DNA of 64,000 bases from Streptococcus sp. WB01_FAA12 (GTDB taxonomy: Bacteria > Bacillota > Bacilli > Lactobacillales > Streptococcaceae): NCBI RefSeq assembly GCF_012843315.1, contig NZ_JABAEX010000001.1, positions 1 through 64,000 of the forward strand, read 5' to 3'. Of the stretch, positions 18,470-26,822 are shown piece by piece. A model generated the notes under the pieces. That model did not search any database and was not told the DNA's origin. It saw nothing but the letters and a program-made list of their open reading frames with translations. Every line of letters begins with the position of its first letter. The first letter of the stretch is position 1. A program made the translations under genes and the position numbers.

Positions 18470-20479
18470 ATGAAGAAGATACTACTTGCAAGTACTGTTG
18501 TTCTTTCTATGGCAGGATTTGCAAAGACATCTGTACATGCTGAAGAATCTCAGGTTACGAAAAAAACTCAGACCACAGATGTAGTCGAGAAAAAAGAGGA
18601 AGCTGCTCCCAAGAAAGAAGTTCCTAAAGTCGAGGCGAAGAAAGAGCCAGCTGTAAAAGAGGAAAATCCTTCCAAAAAGGAAAAAAAAGAGGAAGTTATC
18701 AAGGAAGGTTGGCAGAAAGAACAAGGAAACTGGCGTTTTTATGAAAATAACCAGTATGTCGTAAACTGGAAAAAAATTAGTGGCACTTGGTATTACTTTG
18801 ATAAAAATGGCATTATGCTCAGTAATACTATAATTGATGATTACCTTGTCAAAGGTGACGGTGCTATGGCAGAAAATGCTTGGGTGAAAATATCTGACAA
18901 GTGGTACTATGCAACAGCTTCAGGCAAGATTTCTCGCAACAAATGGGAAAATATTGAAGGTAGCTGGTACTATTTTGATAAAAACGGAATCATGCTTAGT
19001 CGCACCATCTATAATGACTATCTCTTCCAAGGTAGTGGTGCCATGGCAGAAAATGATTGGGTAAAAATATCTGACAAGTGGTACTATGCAACAGCTTCGG
19101 GCAAGATTTCTCGCGACAAATGGGAAAAGATTGAAGGCGTCTGGTATTACTTTGATAAAGATGGTGTCATGCTTAGTCGCACCATCTATAATGACTATCT
19201 CTTCCAAGGTAGTGGTGCCATGGCAGAAAATGATTGGGTGAAAATATCTGACAAGTGGTACTATGCAACAGCTTCAGGCAAGATTTCTCGCAACAAATGG
19301 GAGAAAATCAAAGGGACATGGTACTATTTCAATAGCGATGGTGTGATGGCAAGTAGCCAGTGGAAAAGTGACTACTATCTGAAAGATAGTGGCGCTATGG
19401 CGGAAAAAGAGTGGATTTTTGATAAATCCTACAATAGCTGGTTTTACTTGAAGTCAGGTGGGGCCTACGCTTCCCGTGAATGGATTGGCTCATACTACCT
19501 TAAATCTGGTGGCTATATGGCCAAAAATGAATGGATTTTTGACAAAGATTACGATGCTTGGTACTATCTAAAAGATGATGGTCGATATGTAACAGGTACT
19601 TTTAAGATCAAAGGTAAAGAGTATTCCTTCCAGAATAATGGGAAGTGGATCTCAGAGGCAAAATATTACAAAGTGAAGCCAATTACTGCTTATGTTTATA
19701 GTGCTTCTGGTGAAAGATTGAGTTATGTATCACAGGGAACCATCGTCTCGCTTGGAGATGCCCAATCTAAAAAAGATAGTCAAATACCAGTCAATATTTC
19801 TGGTTTATCCGGCTTCATGAATAAAAGTGATTTAGTAGCTATTGATAAAGATAGTGAATTTGTCCCTCATTATACAAGTGATGGCAAGTATTTTTACCAT
19901 GAGTTATCACCTTATGTGAGTCTCCGTGTTGCGCCACATAGCTCAGCTATGACCATTGGTAAGAAATATTATTCAACTGATGGGATTCATTTTGATGGCT
20001 TTACCATTAAAAATCCTTTCCTCTTTAGAAATTTGACCAAGCCAAGTAATTACAGCGCAGCTGAATTGGATAAAATTTATTCTTTGATGAATATTAGGGA
20101 TAGTCGCCTGGCTGGTAAGGGAGCTGTTTTTAAGGAAGCTGAGGAACGCTATGGTGTAAATGCTCTTTACTTAATGGCTCATAGTGCACTTGAGAGTGCT
20201 TGGGGACGGAGCCAGATAGCTAAGGATAAGAATAATTTCTTTGGAATTGCGGCTTATGATTCGAGCCCATATGCCTCAGCCAAAAAATTTGATGATGTGG
20301 ACAAGGGGATTCTCGGAGCGGCCAAGTGGATTCGTGAAAATTACATTGACTATGGCAGAGACCACCTTGGAAACAAGGCAACCGGAATGAATGTTCGCTA
20401 TGCTTCCGATCCTTACTGGGGAGAGAAAATTGCTAGTATCATGATGACCATCAATAGCAAACTTGGTGGGAAAGACTAG
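18470..20479 (+). CDS. lytB: Choline-binding endo-beta-N-acetylglucosaminidase LytB
   Basis: LytB cuts peptidoglycan glycan strands at the pole to separate daughter cells. The 669-residue protein has a Sec signal peptide (cut near VHA-EES), a Lys/Glu/Pro linker (about 26-80), about ten choline-binding repeats of the GTWYYFDKNG type (about 80-395) that hold it on phosphocholine-teichoic acid, then SH3-like, WW-like and GH73 domains. The likely catalytic acid is Glu575 in HSALESAWG. ATG 18470 follows GAGGAGAA. The choline-binding part contains near-identical 177-base DNA repeats. Choline-binding proteins are a hallmark of pneumococcus and its close relatives. Confidence 0.94.
   Translation: MKKILLASTVVLSMAGFAKTSVHAEESQVTKKTQTTDVVEKKEEAAPKKEVPKVEAKKEPAVKEENPSKKEKKEEVIKEGWQKEQGNWRFYENNQYVVNWKKISGTWYYFDKNGIMLSNTIIDDYLVKGDGAMAENAWVKISDKWYYATASGKISRNKWENIEGSWYYFDKNGIMLSRTIYNDYLFQGSGAMAENDWVKISDKWYYATASGKISRDKWEKIEGVWYYFDKDGVMLSRTIYNDYLFQGSGAMAENDWVKISDKWYYATASGKISRNKWEKIKGTWYYFNSDGVMASSQWKSDYYLKDSGAMAEKEWIFDKSYNSWFYLKSGGAYASREWIGSYYLKSGGYMAKNEWIFDKDYDAWYYLKDDGRYVTGTFKIKGKEYSFQNNGKWISEAKYYKVKPITAYVYSASGERLSYVSQGTIVSLGDAQSKKDSQIPVNISGLSGFMNKSDLVAIDKDSEFVPHYTSDGKYFYHELSPYVSLRVAPHSSAMTIGKKYYSTDGIHFDGFTIKNPFLFRNLTKPSNYSAAELDKIYSLMNIRDSRLAGKGAVFKEAEERYGVNALYLMAHSALESAWGRSQIAKDKNNFFGIAAYDSSPYASAKKFDDVDKGILGAAKWIRENYIDYGRDHLGNKATGMNVRYASDPYWGEKIASIMMTINSKLGGKD
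18884..19320 (+). repeat. 177-base tandem repeats inside lytB
   Basis: The block starting GTGAAAATATCTGACAAG recurs at 18884, 19061 and 19238, exactly 177 bases (59 codons) apart, with two full copies and a third partial copy nearly identical in DNA. A more diverged copy precedes them. Each unit holds three choline-binding motifs. Confidence 0.9.
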
Positions 20480-20487
20480 GGAAGAAC

Positions 20488-20525
20488 AAAATCGGGAACC
20501 ATGATAGATTGGTTGTCGATTTTTT
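20488..20525 (+). terminator. Terminator after lytB
   Basis: AAAATCGGGAACC pairs with GGTTGTCGATTTTTT across a 10-base loop. Confidence 0.8.
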
Positions 20526-20533
20526 GTTATAAT
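20525..20533 (+). promoter_or_regulatory. Extended -10 promoter for the DUF2829-SDR operon
   Basis: TGTTATAAT (TGn plus perfect TATAAT) directly after the lytB terminator, 31 bases before the next start codon. Confidence 0.65.
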
Positions 20534-20563
20534 AAAAATAGGTAGACAACAAAGGAGAAAAAC

Positions 20564-20800
20564 ATGACATTTGAAGAAATCCTGCCTGGCTTAAAGGCTA
20601 AGAAAAAATATGTACGTACTAGCTGGGGAGGGGCTGAAAACTATGTGCAGCTTTTTGACACTATCGAGCAAAACGGGGTTGCACTTGAAGTGACGCCCTA
20701 TTTCCTAATCAATGTGTCTGGAGAAGGGGAAGGTTTTTCTATGTGGAGTCCGACACCTTGTGATGTTTTGGCGACGGATTGGGTAGAAGTGCATGACTAG
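20564..20800 (+). CDS. DUF2829 (Tad2-like) small protein
   Basis: A 78-residue protein matching the DUF2829 fold: TFEEILPGLKAKKKYVRTSWGG at the start, a middle strand region, and the closing block MWSPTPCDVLATDWVEV, where the W-x-P-x-x-x-D-xxAxDW pattern is diagnostic. Many members come from phages; the Thoeris inhibitor Tad2 is one, binding cyclic ADP-ribose-type signals. Here the gene is chromosomal, with its own promoter and RBS AAAGGAG, and overlaps an SDR gene by 8 bases. Whether it binds a nucleotide signal is unknown; the family also includes non-defence members. Confidence 0.85.
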   Translation: MTFEEILPGLKAKKKYVRTSWGGAENYVQLFDTIEQNGVALEVTPYFLINVSGEGEGFSMWSPTPCDVLATDWVEVHD

Positions 20801-21491
20801 ACGCGTATTGATTACGGGAGTGAGTTCAGGGATCGGTCTAGCTCAAGCTCGCCTCTTTTTAGAGAAGGGCTATCAAGTTTATGGAGTTGACCAAGGCGAA
20901 AATCTACTTTTACAGGGTGATTTCCACTTTTTACAGAGAGATTTAACTCTTGACTTGGAGCCAATTTTTGACTGGTGTCCTCGAGTCGATGTTCTTTGTA
21001 ACACAGCTGGAGTGTTGGATGATTACAAACCCCTTTTGGAACAATCAGCTCAGGAAATTCAAGAGATTTTTGAAATCAACTATGTGACTCCAGTGGAGCT
21101 GACTCGTTATTATTTGACACAAATGCTGGAAAATAAAAAAGGAATTATTATCAATATGTGTTCGATTGCCTCAAGTCTAGCTGGCGGAGGTGGCCACGCC
21201 TATACTTCCTCTAAGCATGCCTTGGCTGGCTTTACCAAGCAGTTGGCTCTAGACTATGCAGAAGCTGGGATTCAGGTCTTTGGTATCGCTCCAGGTGCTG
21301 TCAAGACAGCTATGACCGCTGCAGACTTTGAACCAGGTGGATTGGCTGACTGGGTGGCTAATGAAACGCCAATCAAGCGCTGGATTGAGCCAAGTGAAAT
21401 TGCTCAAGTTAGCCTATTCTTGGCTAGCGGTCAGGCATCTGCCATGCAAGGACAAATCCTGACTGTGGATGGTGGCTGGTCTTTGAAGTAG
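20793..21491 (+). CDS. Short-chain dehydrogenase/reductase, FabG-like
   Basis: A 232-residue SDR: NAD(P)-binding TGVSSGIG at residues 8-15, NTAG near 72, and the catalytic Ser-Tyr-Lys set in SIASSLAGGGGHAYTSSKHA. The C-terminus (GQILTVDGGWSLK) is that of FabG-type 3-oxoacyl reductases, but it is outside the fab cluster, so the substrate is open. It starts inside the DUF2829 gene with translational coupling and is 10 bases from the Nudix gene. Confidence 0.9.
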   Translation: MTRRVLITGVSSGIGLAQARLFLEKGYQVYGVDQGENLLLQGDFHFLQRDLTLDLEPIFDWCPRVDVLCNTAGVLDDYKPLLEQSAQEIQEIFEINYVTPVELTRYYLTQMLENKKGIIINMCSIASSLAGGGGHAYTSSKHALAGFTKQLALDYAEAGIQVFGIAPGAVKTAMTAADFEPGGLADWVANETPIKRWIEPSEIAQVSLFLASGQASAMQGQILTVDGGWSLK

Positions 21492-21501
21492 GAGGAGTTG
21501 G

Positions 21502-22002
21502 ATGGAAATCAAAAAACACTTTGGAGTCTATGGTATTTGCTTTGAAAATGGGAAGTTACTCTGCATTGAAAAAACGAGAGGCCCTTATCAACACCGTTTT
21601 GATCTACCTGGTGGTAGCCAGGAAGTAGGTGAAGGGCTGACAGAAACCCTCAAGAGAGAAGTTCTGGAAGAGACAGGATATAAGCTTAATGGTTACACTA
21701 ATCCTAGGATTTATGATGTGCTGGTTCAAGAAGATGGGCAAGACTTTGCAGTACATCATATCATGGTCTTTTATGATATAGTACTTGATTTCGAACGCTA
21801 TCAAAAATCACTTCCTCATGAAGTTCTTGATGGAAGTAATGATTCAGCAAATGTACTTTGGTTGAATTTGGAAGAAATTACTACAGAAAATGCTTCTCCT
21901 TTAGTGTTGCAGGTTAAGGCAGAGTTACTAGGATTTCCAGAATTAGATATGACAAGCTATAGAAATTGGAAGGTGAAGATGGGGGATAATGGAACTATTT
22001 AA
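21502..22002 (+). CDS. Nudix hydrolase
   Basis: A 166-residue Nudix protein with a complete Nudix box (G-x5-E-x7-REVLEETG) at about residues 37-59, which binds Mg and cleaves nucleoside diphosphate-X compounds. The preceding FDLPGG and the strand order are standard. AGGAGGAG precedes the ATG. The substrate cannot be read from sequence. It overlaps the next GNAT gene by 14 bases. Confidence 0.9.
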   Translation: MEIKKHFGVYGICFENGKLLCIEKTRGPYQHRFDLPGGSQEVGEGLTETLKREVLEETGYKLNGYTNPRIYDVLVQEDGQDFAVHHIMVFYDIVLDFERYQKSLPHEVLDGSNDSANVLWLNLEEITTENASPLVLQVKAELLGFPELDMTSYRNWKVKMGDNGTI

Positions 22003-22717
22003 AACATGGAAGAAAAATATGGTTCTCTATGATCTTAAATCTCAAATCGGCACTGTCTACCGAAACAGTGATAGGACAACAAGCTTTTATGATGTTGGGA
22101 ATTTTCTATACCTAGCAGGGGAGTTGAATTCCAGATTTTGGGAAGATTTTGTTAGAAAATATGGTTTAGATTATAAGATTATTATTTCAGAAAATACCAA
22201 TTGGCAAGATTTTCTGCATCGGAAAGTGGGGCTAGTTTCTTTTACTCGCTATTCTTTTAAAGATAGGGCAAATTTTCAAGTTGAATTTCTAAATGATCTA
22301 GTTACTCATTTAGAAGAAGGTTACAATATTGTGCCTATTGATAATCATATTTATAACTGCTTTTCTGAGGAAGAATGGTCACAAGATTTAAAGGGGGATT
22401 TTGAGTCCTATCAGGATTTTGTTTTAAAAGGTGGATTTGGCTTTGTGGTTCTTAAAAATAATGAACTGATTGCTGGGATTTCCTCAGGGTTAGTTTACCG
22501 TGGAGCAGTTGAAGTGGAAGTTGCAACTAGACCAAACGAACAAGGAAATGGATTTGCTAAAAAGCTTGGTGCTGCAATGATTCTAGAGAGTTTAAATAGA
22601 GATATGTTTCCACTTTGGGATGCTCATAACGAGGCTTCCAAAAAAGTAGCAGAATTTTTAGGATATGAGTTAGTTGAACCTTATGAAGCTTTTGAACTAG
22701 ATGAAAGCGGCATATAA
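21989..22717 (+). CDS. GNAT-family acetyltransferase (GNAT_acetyltran/ZmaR-like)
   Basis: A 242-residue protein with an N-terminal half of unknown fold and a C-terminal GNAT domain: KGGFGFVVLKNNELIAGISSG, then VEVEVATRPNEQGNGFAKKLGAAMI (acetyl-CoA motif A) and LWDAHNEASKKVAEFLGYELVEPYEAF. This two-part layout resembles the GNAT_acetyltran family that includes zwittermicin resistance enzymes; the substrate is unknown. The RBS GGGGGAT lies within the Nudix gene. Confidence 0.82.
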   Translation: MELFKTWKKNMVLYDLKSQIGTVYRNSDRTTSFYDVGNFLYLAGELNSRFWEDFVRKYGLDYKIIISENTNWQDFLHRKVGLVSFTRYSFKDRANFQVEFLNDLVTHLEEGYNIVPIDNHIYNCFSEEEWSQDLKGDFESYQDFVLKGGFGFVVLKNNELIAGISSGLVYRGAVEVEVATRPNEQGNGFAKKLGAAMILESLNRDMFPLWDAHNEASKKVAEFLGYELVEPYEAFELDESGI

Positions 22718-22758
22718 TGATAGCTGATATTATATCTCTTAAGACGAGGTGAATGGAC

Positions 22759-23607
22759 ATGCAAAACCAACTTGCCCTTAGTGGCGAAAAACTTGTTGAA
22801 AAAGTTTATCCTCAACAATTACACCATATCGGTATGATTCGTGGAGAATACTTACTGAGAGAGCTCAATCAAAACATCCTGTTACCAAGTTGTCAGCAAT
22901 TTATAAAAGATTATCTAGATACTATCTGCTCCTTGTACTCAGATGAAGAGGTTTGGTATCGTTTTTCAGAGTTAACAAATACAGAAGCTAATTGTTTAGA
23001 GGGGACTAAAAAGTATTTTGATGAAGGTCATCCCCTGTTTGGATATAGAGGAACTAGGCGTTTGCTGGCGTGTCCAGATGAATTTCAGGCTGAGGCACAT
23101 GTCGTTACAGATGTTTATCAAACCAATCCCAATCTGTCTGTTATTTCTCCTTTTGTGAATGATGCTGAGCAGTTAAAGCAAGCTATTACAGTATTGCGTG
23201 AGCATGGTTTTACTGGGAAAATCGGCACAATGGTTGAATTACCGTCAGCTTATTTTGACTTGGACAGGATAATGGAAACTGGTATTTCAAAGATTATAGT
23301 TGGAATGAATGATTTGACTTCTTTTGTTTTTGCAACTGTGAGAAACAGTCAATGGCATGATATAGAAAGTCCCATTATGTTAGATATGCTAAGACAGATG
23401 CAGGATAAAGCAAGGATAAAAAAGATTGACTTTGCTGTAGCAGGCTATCTGAATGCTTCTTTCATAGAAAAAATGAATCAGATGGATATCAAGTGCATTA
23501 TCCACTACAGTTCTATTCCAGAGATTTTTGATTTAGAGATTGATCATCCAGACCATCTCAAACGTATAAAAGAAGTAAGTAAAAAATTACAAAGGAGTAA
23601 CCTATGA
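22759..23607 (+). CDS. Standalone PEP-utilising enzyme TIM-barrel protein
   Basis: This 282-residue protein reads like the C-terminal PEP/pyruvate-binding barrel of PEP synthase or PPDK alone: YRFSELTNTEANCLEG (about 76-91), FGYRGTRR (about 95-102), ISPFVND, GTMVELPS and GMNDLTSF. The ATP-grasp and phosphohistidine domains are absent, and nothing in the neighbourhood supplies them. Where the family has the catalytic Cys near the C-terminus (ICG in PEP synthase), this protein reads VAG by eye alignment. A catalytic role in phosphotransfer is therefore doubtful; pyruvate/PEP sensing or lyase chemistry is possible. Start at ATG 22759 (GAGGTG 7 bases away) rather than 22753. Overlaps the ASCH gene by 4 bases. 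Confidence 0.75.
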   Translation: MQNQLALSGEKLVEKVYPQQLHHIGMIRGEYLLRELNQNILLPSCQQFIKDYLDTICSLYSDEEVWYRFSELTNTEANCLEGTKKYFDEGHPLFGYRGTRRLLACPDEFQAEAHVVTDVYQTNPNLSVISPFVNDAEQLKQAITVLREHGFTGKIGTMVELPSAYFDLDRIMETGISKIIVGMNDLTSFVFATVRNSQWHDIESPIMLDMLRQMQDKARIKKIDFAVAGYLNASFIEKMNQMDIKCIIHYSSIPEIFDLEIDHPDHLKRIKEVSKKLQRSNL

Positions 23608-24044
23608 CACCGCAAGAAATGTGGAATGCATACAAGAAAATCAATCCCTCGATCGGAGATGAAATCGATGCTTGGGCTTTTGGAGTGGAAGCCGATCTCT
23701 TGGCAGATTTGGTTTTAAAAGGTGAAAAGACAGCAACCGCCTCAGCCTACGATCTCTACGCATTAGAAGGCGAATCTCTACCGCAAGAAGGGACATTTGA
23801 TGTCATTTTAGATAGTCAAAATCAGGCTGTCTGCATTGTCGAAATTACCAAGGTTTCCGTTCAGCCTTTTCATCAAGTGTCAGTCAACCATGCCTATAAG
23901 GAAGGGGAAGGAAACAAATCTCTGTCCTATTGGCGTCAGGTTCATGAGGAATTTTTCACTGAGTGGTTGAGGGAGGCTGGACTGACTTTTACACCTGACA
24001 GCAAGGTTGTTTTAGAAGAATTTCGCAAGGTCTACCCACTGTAG
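23604..24044 (+). CDS. ASCH-domain protein
   Basis: A 146-residue ASCH (PUA-like) protein: WAFGVEADLLADLVLKGEKTATASAYDLY carries the G-x-K-x-x-T/S pattern at about residues 25-53, and VCIVEITKVSVQPFHQVSVNHAYKEGEG is the following strand-rich core. ASCH domains bind RNA or act on modified nucleosides; some relatives are amidohydrolases of acetylcytidine. Specific function unknown. It starts on ATGA overlapping the previous stop. Confidence 0.88.
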   Translation: MTPQEMWNAYKKINPSIGDEIDAWAFGVEADLLADLVLKGEKTATASAYDLYALEGESLPQEGTFDVILDSQNQAVCIVEITKVSVQPFHQVSVNHAYKEGEGNKSLSYWRQVHEEFFTEWLREAGLTFTPDSKVVLEEFRKVYPL

Positions 24045-24108
24045 ACTTTTAGAAGGAAGAAAGTTTTGGAAATCACCGTCCAATCCTTTTTTCTCAAGCA
24101 AAACATGA

Positions 24109-24114
24109 TATAAT
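24109..24114 (+). promoter_or_regulatory. -10 element upstream of pepN
   Basis: A perfect TATAAT about 53 bases before the pepN start; no clear -35. Confidence 0.5.
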
Positions 24115-24166
24115 AAGTTTGTTTGAAGAAGAGCAGCAGCTCTTAAACTTAGAATAGGAGAAAACT

Positions 24167-26713
24167 ATGCAAGCAGTTGAACATTTTATTAAGCAATTTG
24201 TTCCTGAACATTATGATTTATTTCTAGACTTGAGTCGTGAGACCAAGACCTTTTCTGGGAAGGTGACCATCACTGGTCAAGCACAGAGTGACCGTATTTC
24301 CCTTCACCAAAAAGACTTGGAAATCGCTTCTGTAGAAGTTGCGGGCCAAGCTCGTCCATTTACAGTTGATCATGAAAATGAAGCCCTGCATATCGAATTA
24401 GCTGAGGCTGGTCAAGTTGAATTAGTCATTGCTTTTTCAGGAAAAATCACAGACAACATGACAGGGATTTATCCTTCTTACTACACTGTTGATGGTGTCA
24501 AGAAGGAAGTCTTGTCTACTCAGTTTGAGAGCCATTTTGCGCGCGAAGCCTTCCCATGTGTGGACGAGCCAGAAGCCAAAGCAACCTTTGATCTCGCTCT
24601 TCGTTTTGACCAAGCAGAAGGTGAAGTGGCCTTGTCAAATATGCCAGAGACTGATGTGGAAAACCGCAAGGAAACAGGCATCTGGAAGTTTGAGACAACA
24701 CCTCGCATGTCTTCTTACTTGTTGGCCTTTGTAGCTGGTGATTTGCAAGGGGTGACCGCTAAAACTAAAAACGGTACTCTTGTAGGTGTCTACTCAACCA
24801 AAGCTCACCCATTATCTAACCTTGATTTCTCACTGGACATTGCCGTTCGCTCAATTGAATTTTACGAAGATTACTACGGAGTTAAGTACCCAATTCCTCA
24901 ATCTCTCCATATCGCACTCCCTGACTTCTCAGCTGGTGCTATGGAAAACTGGGGTCTTGTGACCTACCGTGAAGTTTACTTGATTGTCGATGAGAACTCA
25001 ACCTTTGCTAGTCGACAACAAGTTGCCCTTGTTATCGCCCACGAGCTTGCCCATCAATGGTTTGGTAACCTCGTGACTATGAAATGGTGGGATGACCTCT
25101 GGCTCAATGAAAGCTTCGCAAACATGATGGAATATGTCTGTGTGGATGCCATCGAACCAAGTTGGAATATCTTTGAAGACTTCCAAACAGGTGGTGTGCC
25201 GGGAGCACTTAAACGTGATGCGACTGATGGCGTTCAGTCTGTCCACGTCGAAGTTAAACACCCAGATGAAATCAATACCCTCTTTGACGGAGCTATCGTC
25301 TATGCCAAAGGAAGCCGTCTCATGCATATGCTTCGTCGTTGGTTAGGTGATGCTGATTTTGCTAAAGGTTTGCATGCTTACTTTGAAAAGCACCAATATG
25401 GAAATACCATTGGTCGTGATCTATGGAATGCCCTTGGTCAAGCATCAGGTCGTGATGTTGCAGCCTTCATGGATTCTTGGTTGGAGCAACCTGGTTATCC
25501 AGTTCTCACTGTCAAAGTTGAAAATGATGTCTTGAAGATTTCGCAAAAACAATTCTTTATCGGTGAGCACGAAGACAAGAACCGTCTCTGGGTAGTGCCA
25601 CTGAACAGCAACTGGAAAGGCTTACCAGACACACTCGAAACTGAAAGTATCGAAATCCCTGGCTACGCCACTCTTCTTGCTGAAAATAAAGGAGCTCTTC
25701 GTCTCAACACTGAAAATACGGCCCACTATATTACCGACTATCAAGGAGACTTGTTAGAAGCTGTTCTTGCTGAGCTAGAGACACTAGATAACACAAGCAA
25801 ACTGCAAATCGTTCAAGAACGTCGTTTGTTGGCTGAAGCAGGACACATTTCTTATGCAGACTTGCTTCCAGTCCTTGATAAACTTGCTAAGGAAGAGTCT
25901 TATCTGGTGGTTTCAGCTGTTTCTCAAGTGATTTCTGCCCTTGAGCGCTTTATTGATGAAGGAACAGAAACTGAGAAGGCCTTTAATACACTCGTTGCTA
26001 AATTGGCTCGTCACAACTATGACCGTCTTGGTTTCAAAGCCAAAGAAGGGGAATCAGATGAGGATGAATTGGTTCGTCAGTTGACCATTTCCATGATGAT
26101 TCGCTCCAATGATGCAGAAGCTAGTCAAGTCGCTAGCCAAATCTTTGCAGCTCATAAGGAAAATCTTGCAGGACTTCCAGCAGCTATCCGTGCTCAAGTT
26201 CTTATCAATGAAATGAAACACCATGAGACCAAGGACTTGGTCGCAACTTATCTGGACCTCTACACTCATGCGACAGATGCTGTCTTCAAACGCCAGTTGG
26301 CAGCTGCTCTAGCCTACAGTACAGATGCTGATAATATCCAAACCTTGATTCGTTCATGGAAGGATAAGTTTGTTGTGAAACCACAAGACTTGTCTGCTTG
26401 GTATTACCAGTTCCTAGATCATCAAACAACTCAAGAAACTGTTTGGGTATGGGCGCGTGAAAACTGGGATTGGATCAAGGCAGCTCTTGGTGGTGACATG
26501 AGCTTTGATAGCTTTGTTATCCTACCTGCCCATGTATTTAAGACTGAGCAACGCTTGGCAGAGTACAAGGAATTCTTTGAACCACAACTCTCTGACCTAG
26601 CGCTTAGCCGTAACATCCGCATGGGAATCAAGGATATTGCAGCGCGTGTTGACTTGATTAAGCGTGAGAAAGCGGCAGTAGAAGCTGTTGTAGCCCAATA
26701 TGCTAAAGCTTAA
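24167..26713 (+). CDS. pepN: Aminopeptidase N (M1 family)
   Basis: A cytosolic zinc aminopeptidase that trims peptides from their N-terminus. The 848-residue protein has GAMEN at residues 257-261 (N-terminal amine recognition) and the HExxH-x18-E zinc site: His292, Glu293, His296 and Glu315. Length and the C-terminal ERAP1-like helical domain are normal for lactic acid bacterial PepN. RBS AGGAGAA precedes the ATG. It sits just before ciaRH, as in pneumococcus. Confidence 0.97.
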   Translation: MQAVEHFIKQFVPEHYDLFLDLSRETKTFSGKVTITGQAQSDRISLHQKDLEIASVEVAGQARPFTVDHENEALHIELAEAGQVELVIAFSGKITDNMTGIYPSYYTVDGVKKEVLSTQFESHFAREAFPCVDEPEAKATFDLALRFDQAEGEVALSNMPETDVENRKETGIWKFETTPRMSSYLLAFVAGDLQGVTAKTKNGTLVGVYSTKAHPLSNLDFSLDIAVRSIEFYEDYYGVKYPIPQSLHIALPDFSAGAMENWGLVTYREVYLIVDENSTFASRQQVALVIAHELAHQWFGNLVTMKWWDDLWLNESFANMMEYVCVDAIEPSWNIFEDFQTGGVPGALKRDATDGVQSVHVEVKHPDEINTLFDGAIVYAKGSRLMHMLRRWLGDADFAKGLHAYFEKHQYGNTIGRDLWNALGQASGRDVAAFMDSWLEQPGYPVLTVKVENDVLKISQKQFFIGEHEDKNRLWVVPLNSNWKGLPDTLETESIEIPGYATLLAENKGALRLNTENTAHYITDYQGDLLEAVLAELETLDNTSKLQIVQERRLLAEAGHISYADLLPVLDKLAKEESYLVVSAVSQVISALERFIDEGTETEKAFNTLVAKLARHNYDRLGFKAKEGESDEDELVRQLTISMMIRSNDAEASQVASQIFAAHKENLAGLPAAIRAQVLINEMKHHETKDLVATYLDLYTHATDAVFKRQLAAALAYSTDADNIQTLIRSWKDKFVVKPQDLSAWYYQFLDHQTTQETVWVWARENWDWIKAALGGDMSFDSFVILPAHVFKTEQRLAEYKEFFEPQLSDLALSRNIRMGIKDIAARVDLIKREKAAVEAVVAQYAKA

Positions 26714-26732
26714 TTCGTTCGAAATGTAAATA

Positions 26733-26779
26733 AAAACTCAACTTTCTATCTGAAAACAAGAGAGAGTTGAGTTTTTTTT
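26733..26779 (+). terminator. Terminator between pepN and ciaR
   Basis: AAAACTCAACT and AGTTGAGTTTT pair and are followed by a T run. Confidence 0.85.
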
Positions 26780-26798
26780 AAGGCAATTTTGGTATAAT
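26776..26798 (+). promoter_or_regulatory. ciaRH promoter region
   Basis: TATAAT at 26793-26798 lies 25 bases before ciaR. A single TTTAAG, the half-site of the CiaR direct repeat, lies upstream at about 26777-26782, but a second TTTAAG at the proper 5-base spacing is not intact (TTTGGT), so autoregulation is only suggested. Confidence 0.4.
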
Positions 26799-26822
26799 AA
26801 TCATAACAAGGAGGAGTTTCTG

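Noticed and set aside
18884..19320. CRISPR array
   Set aside because: The 177-base repeats are coding, in frame and encode choline-binding motifs; there are no short direct repeats with unique spacers. The serine-rich repeats at 1-600 are rejected as CRISPR for the same reason.
26767..26798. TTGAGT-TATAAT as the ciaR promoter
   Set aside because: The spacing is 20 bases and TTGAGT is part of the pepN terminator stem, so only the -10 was kept.
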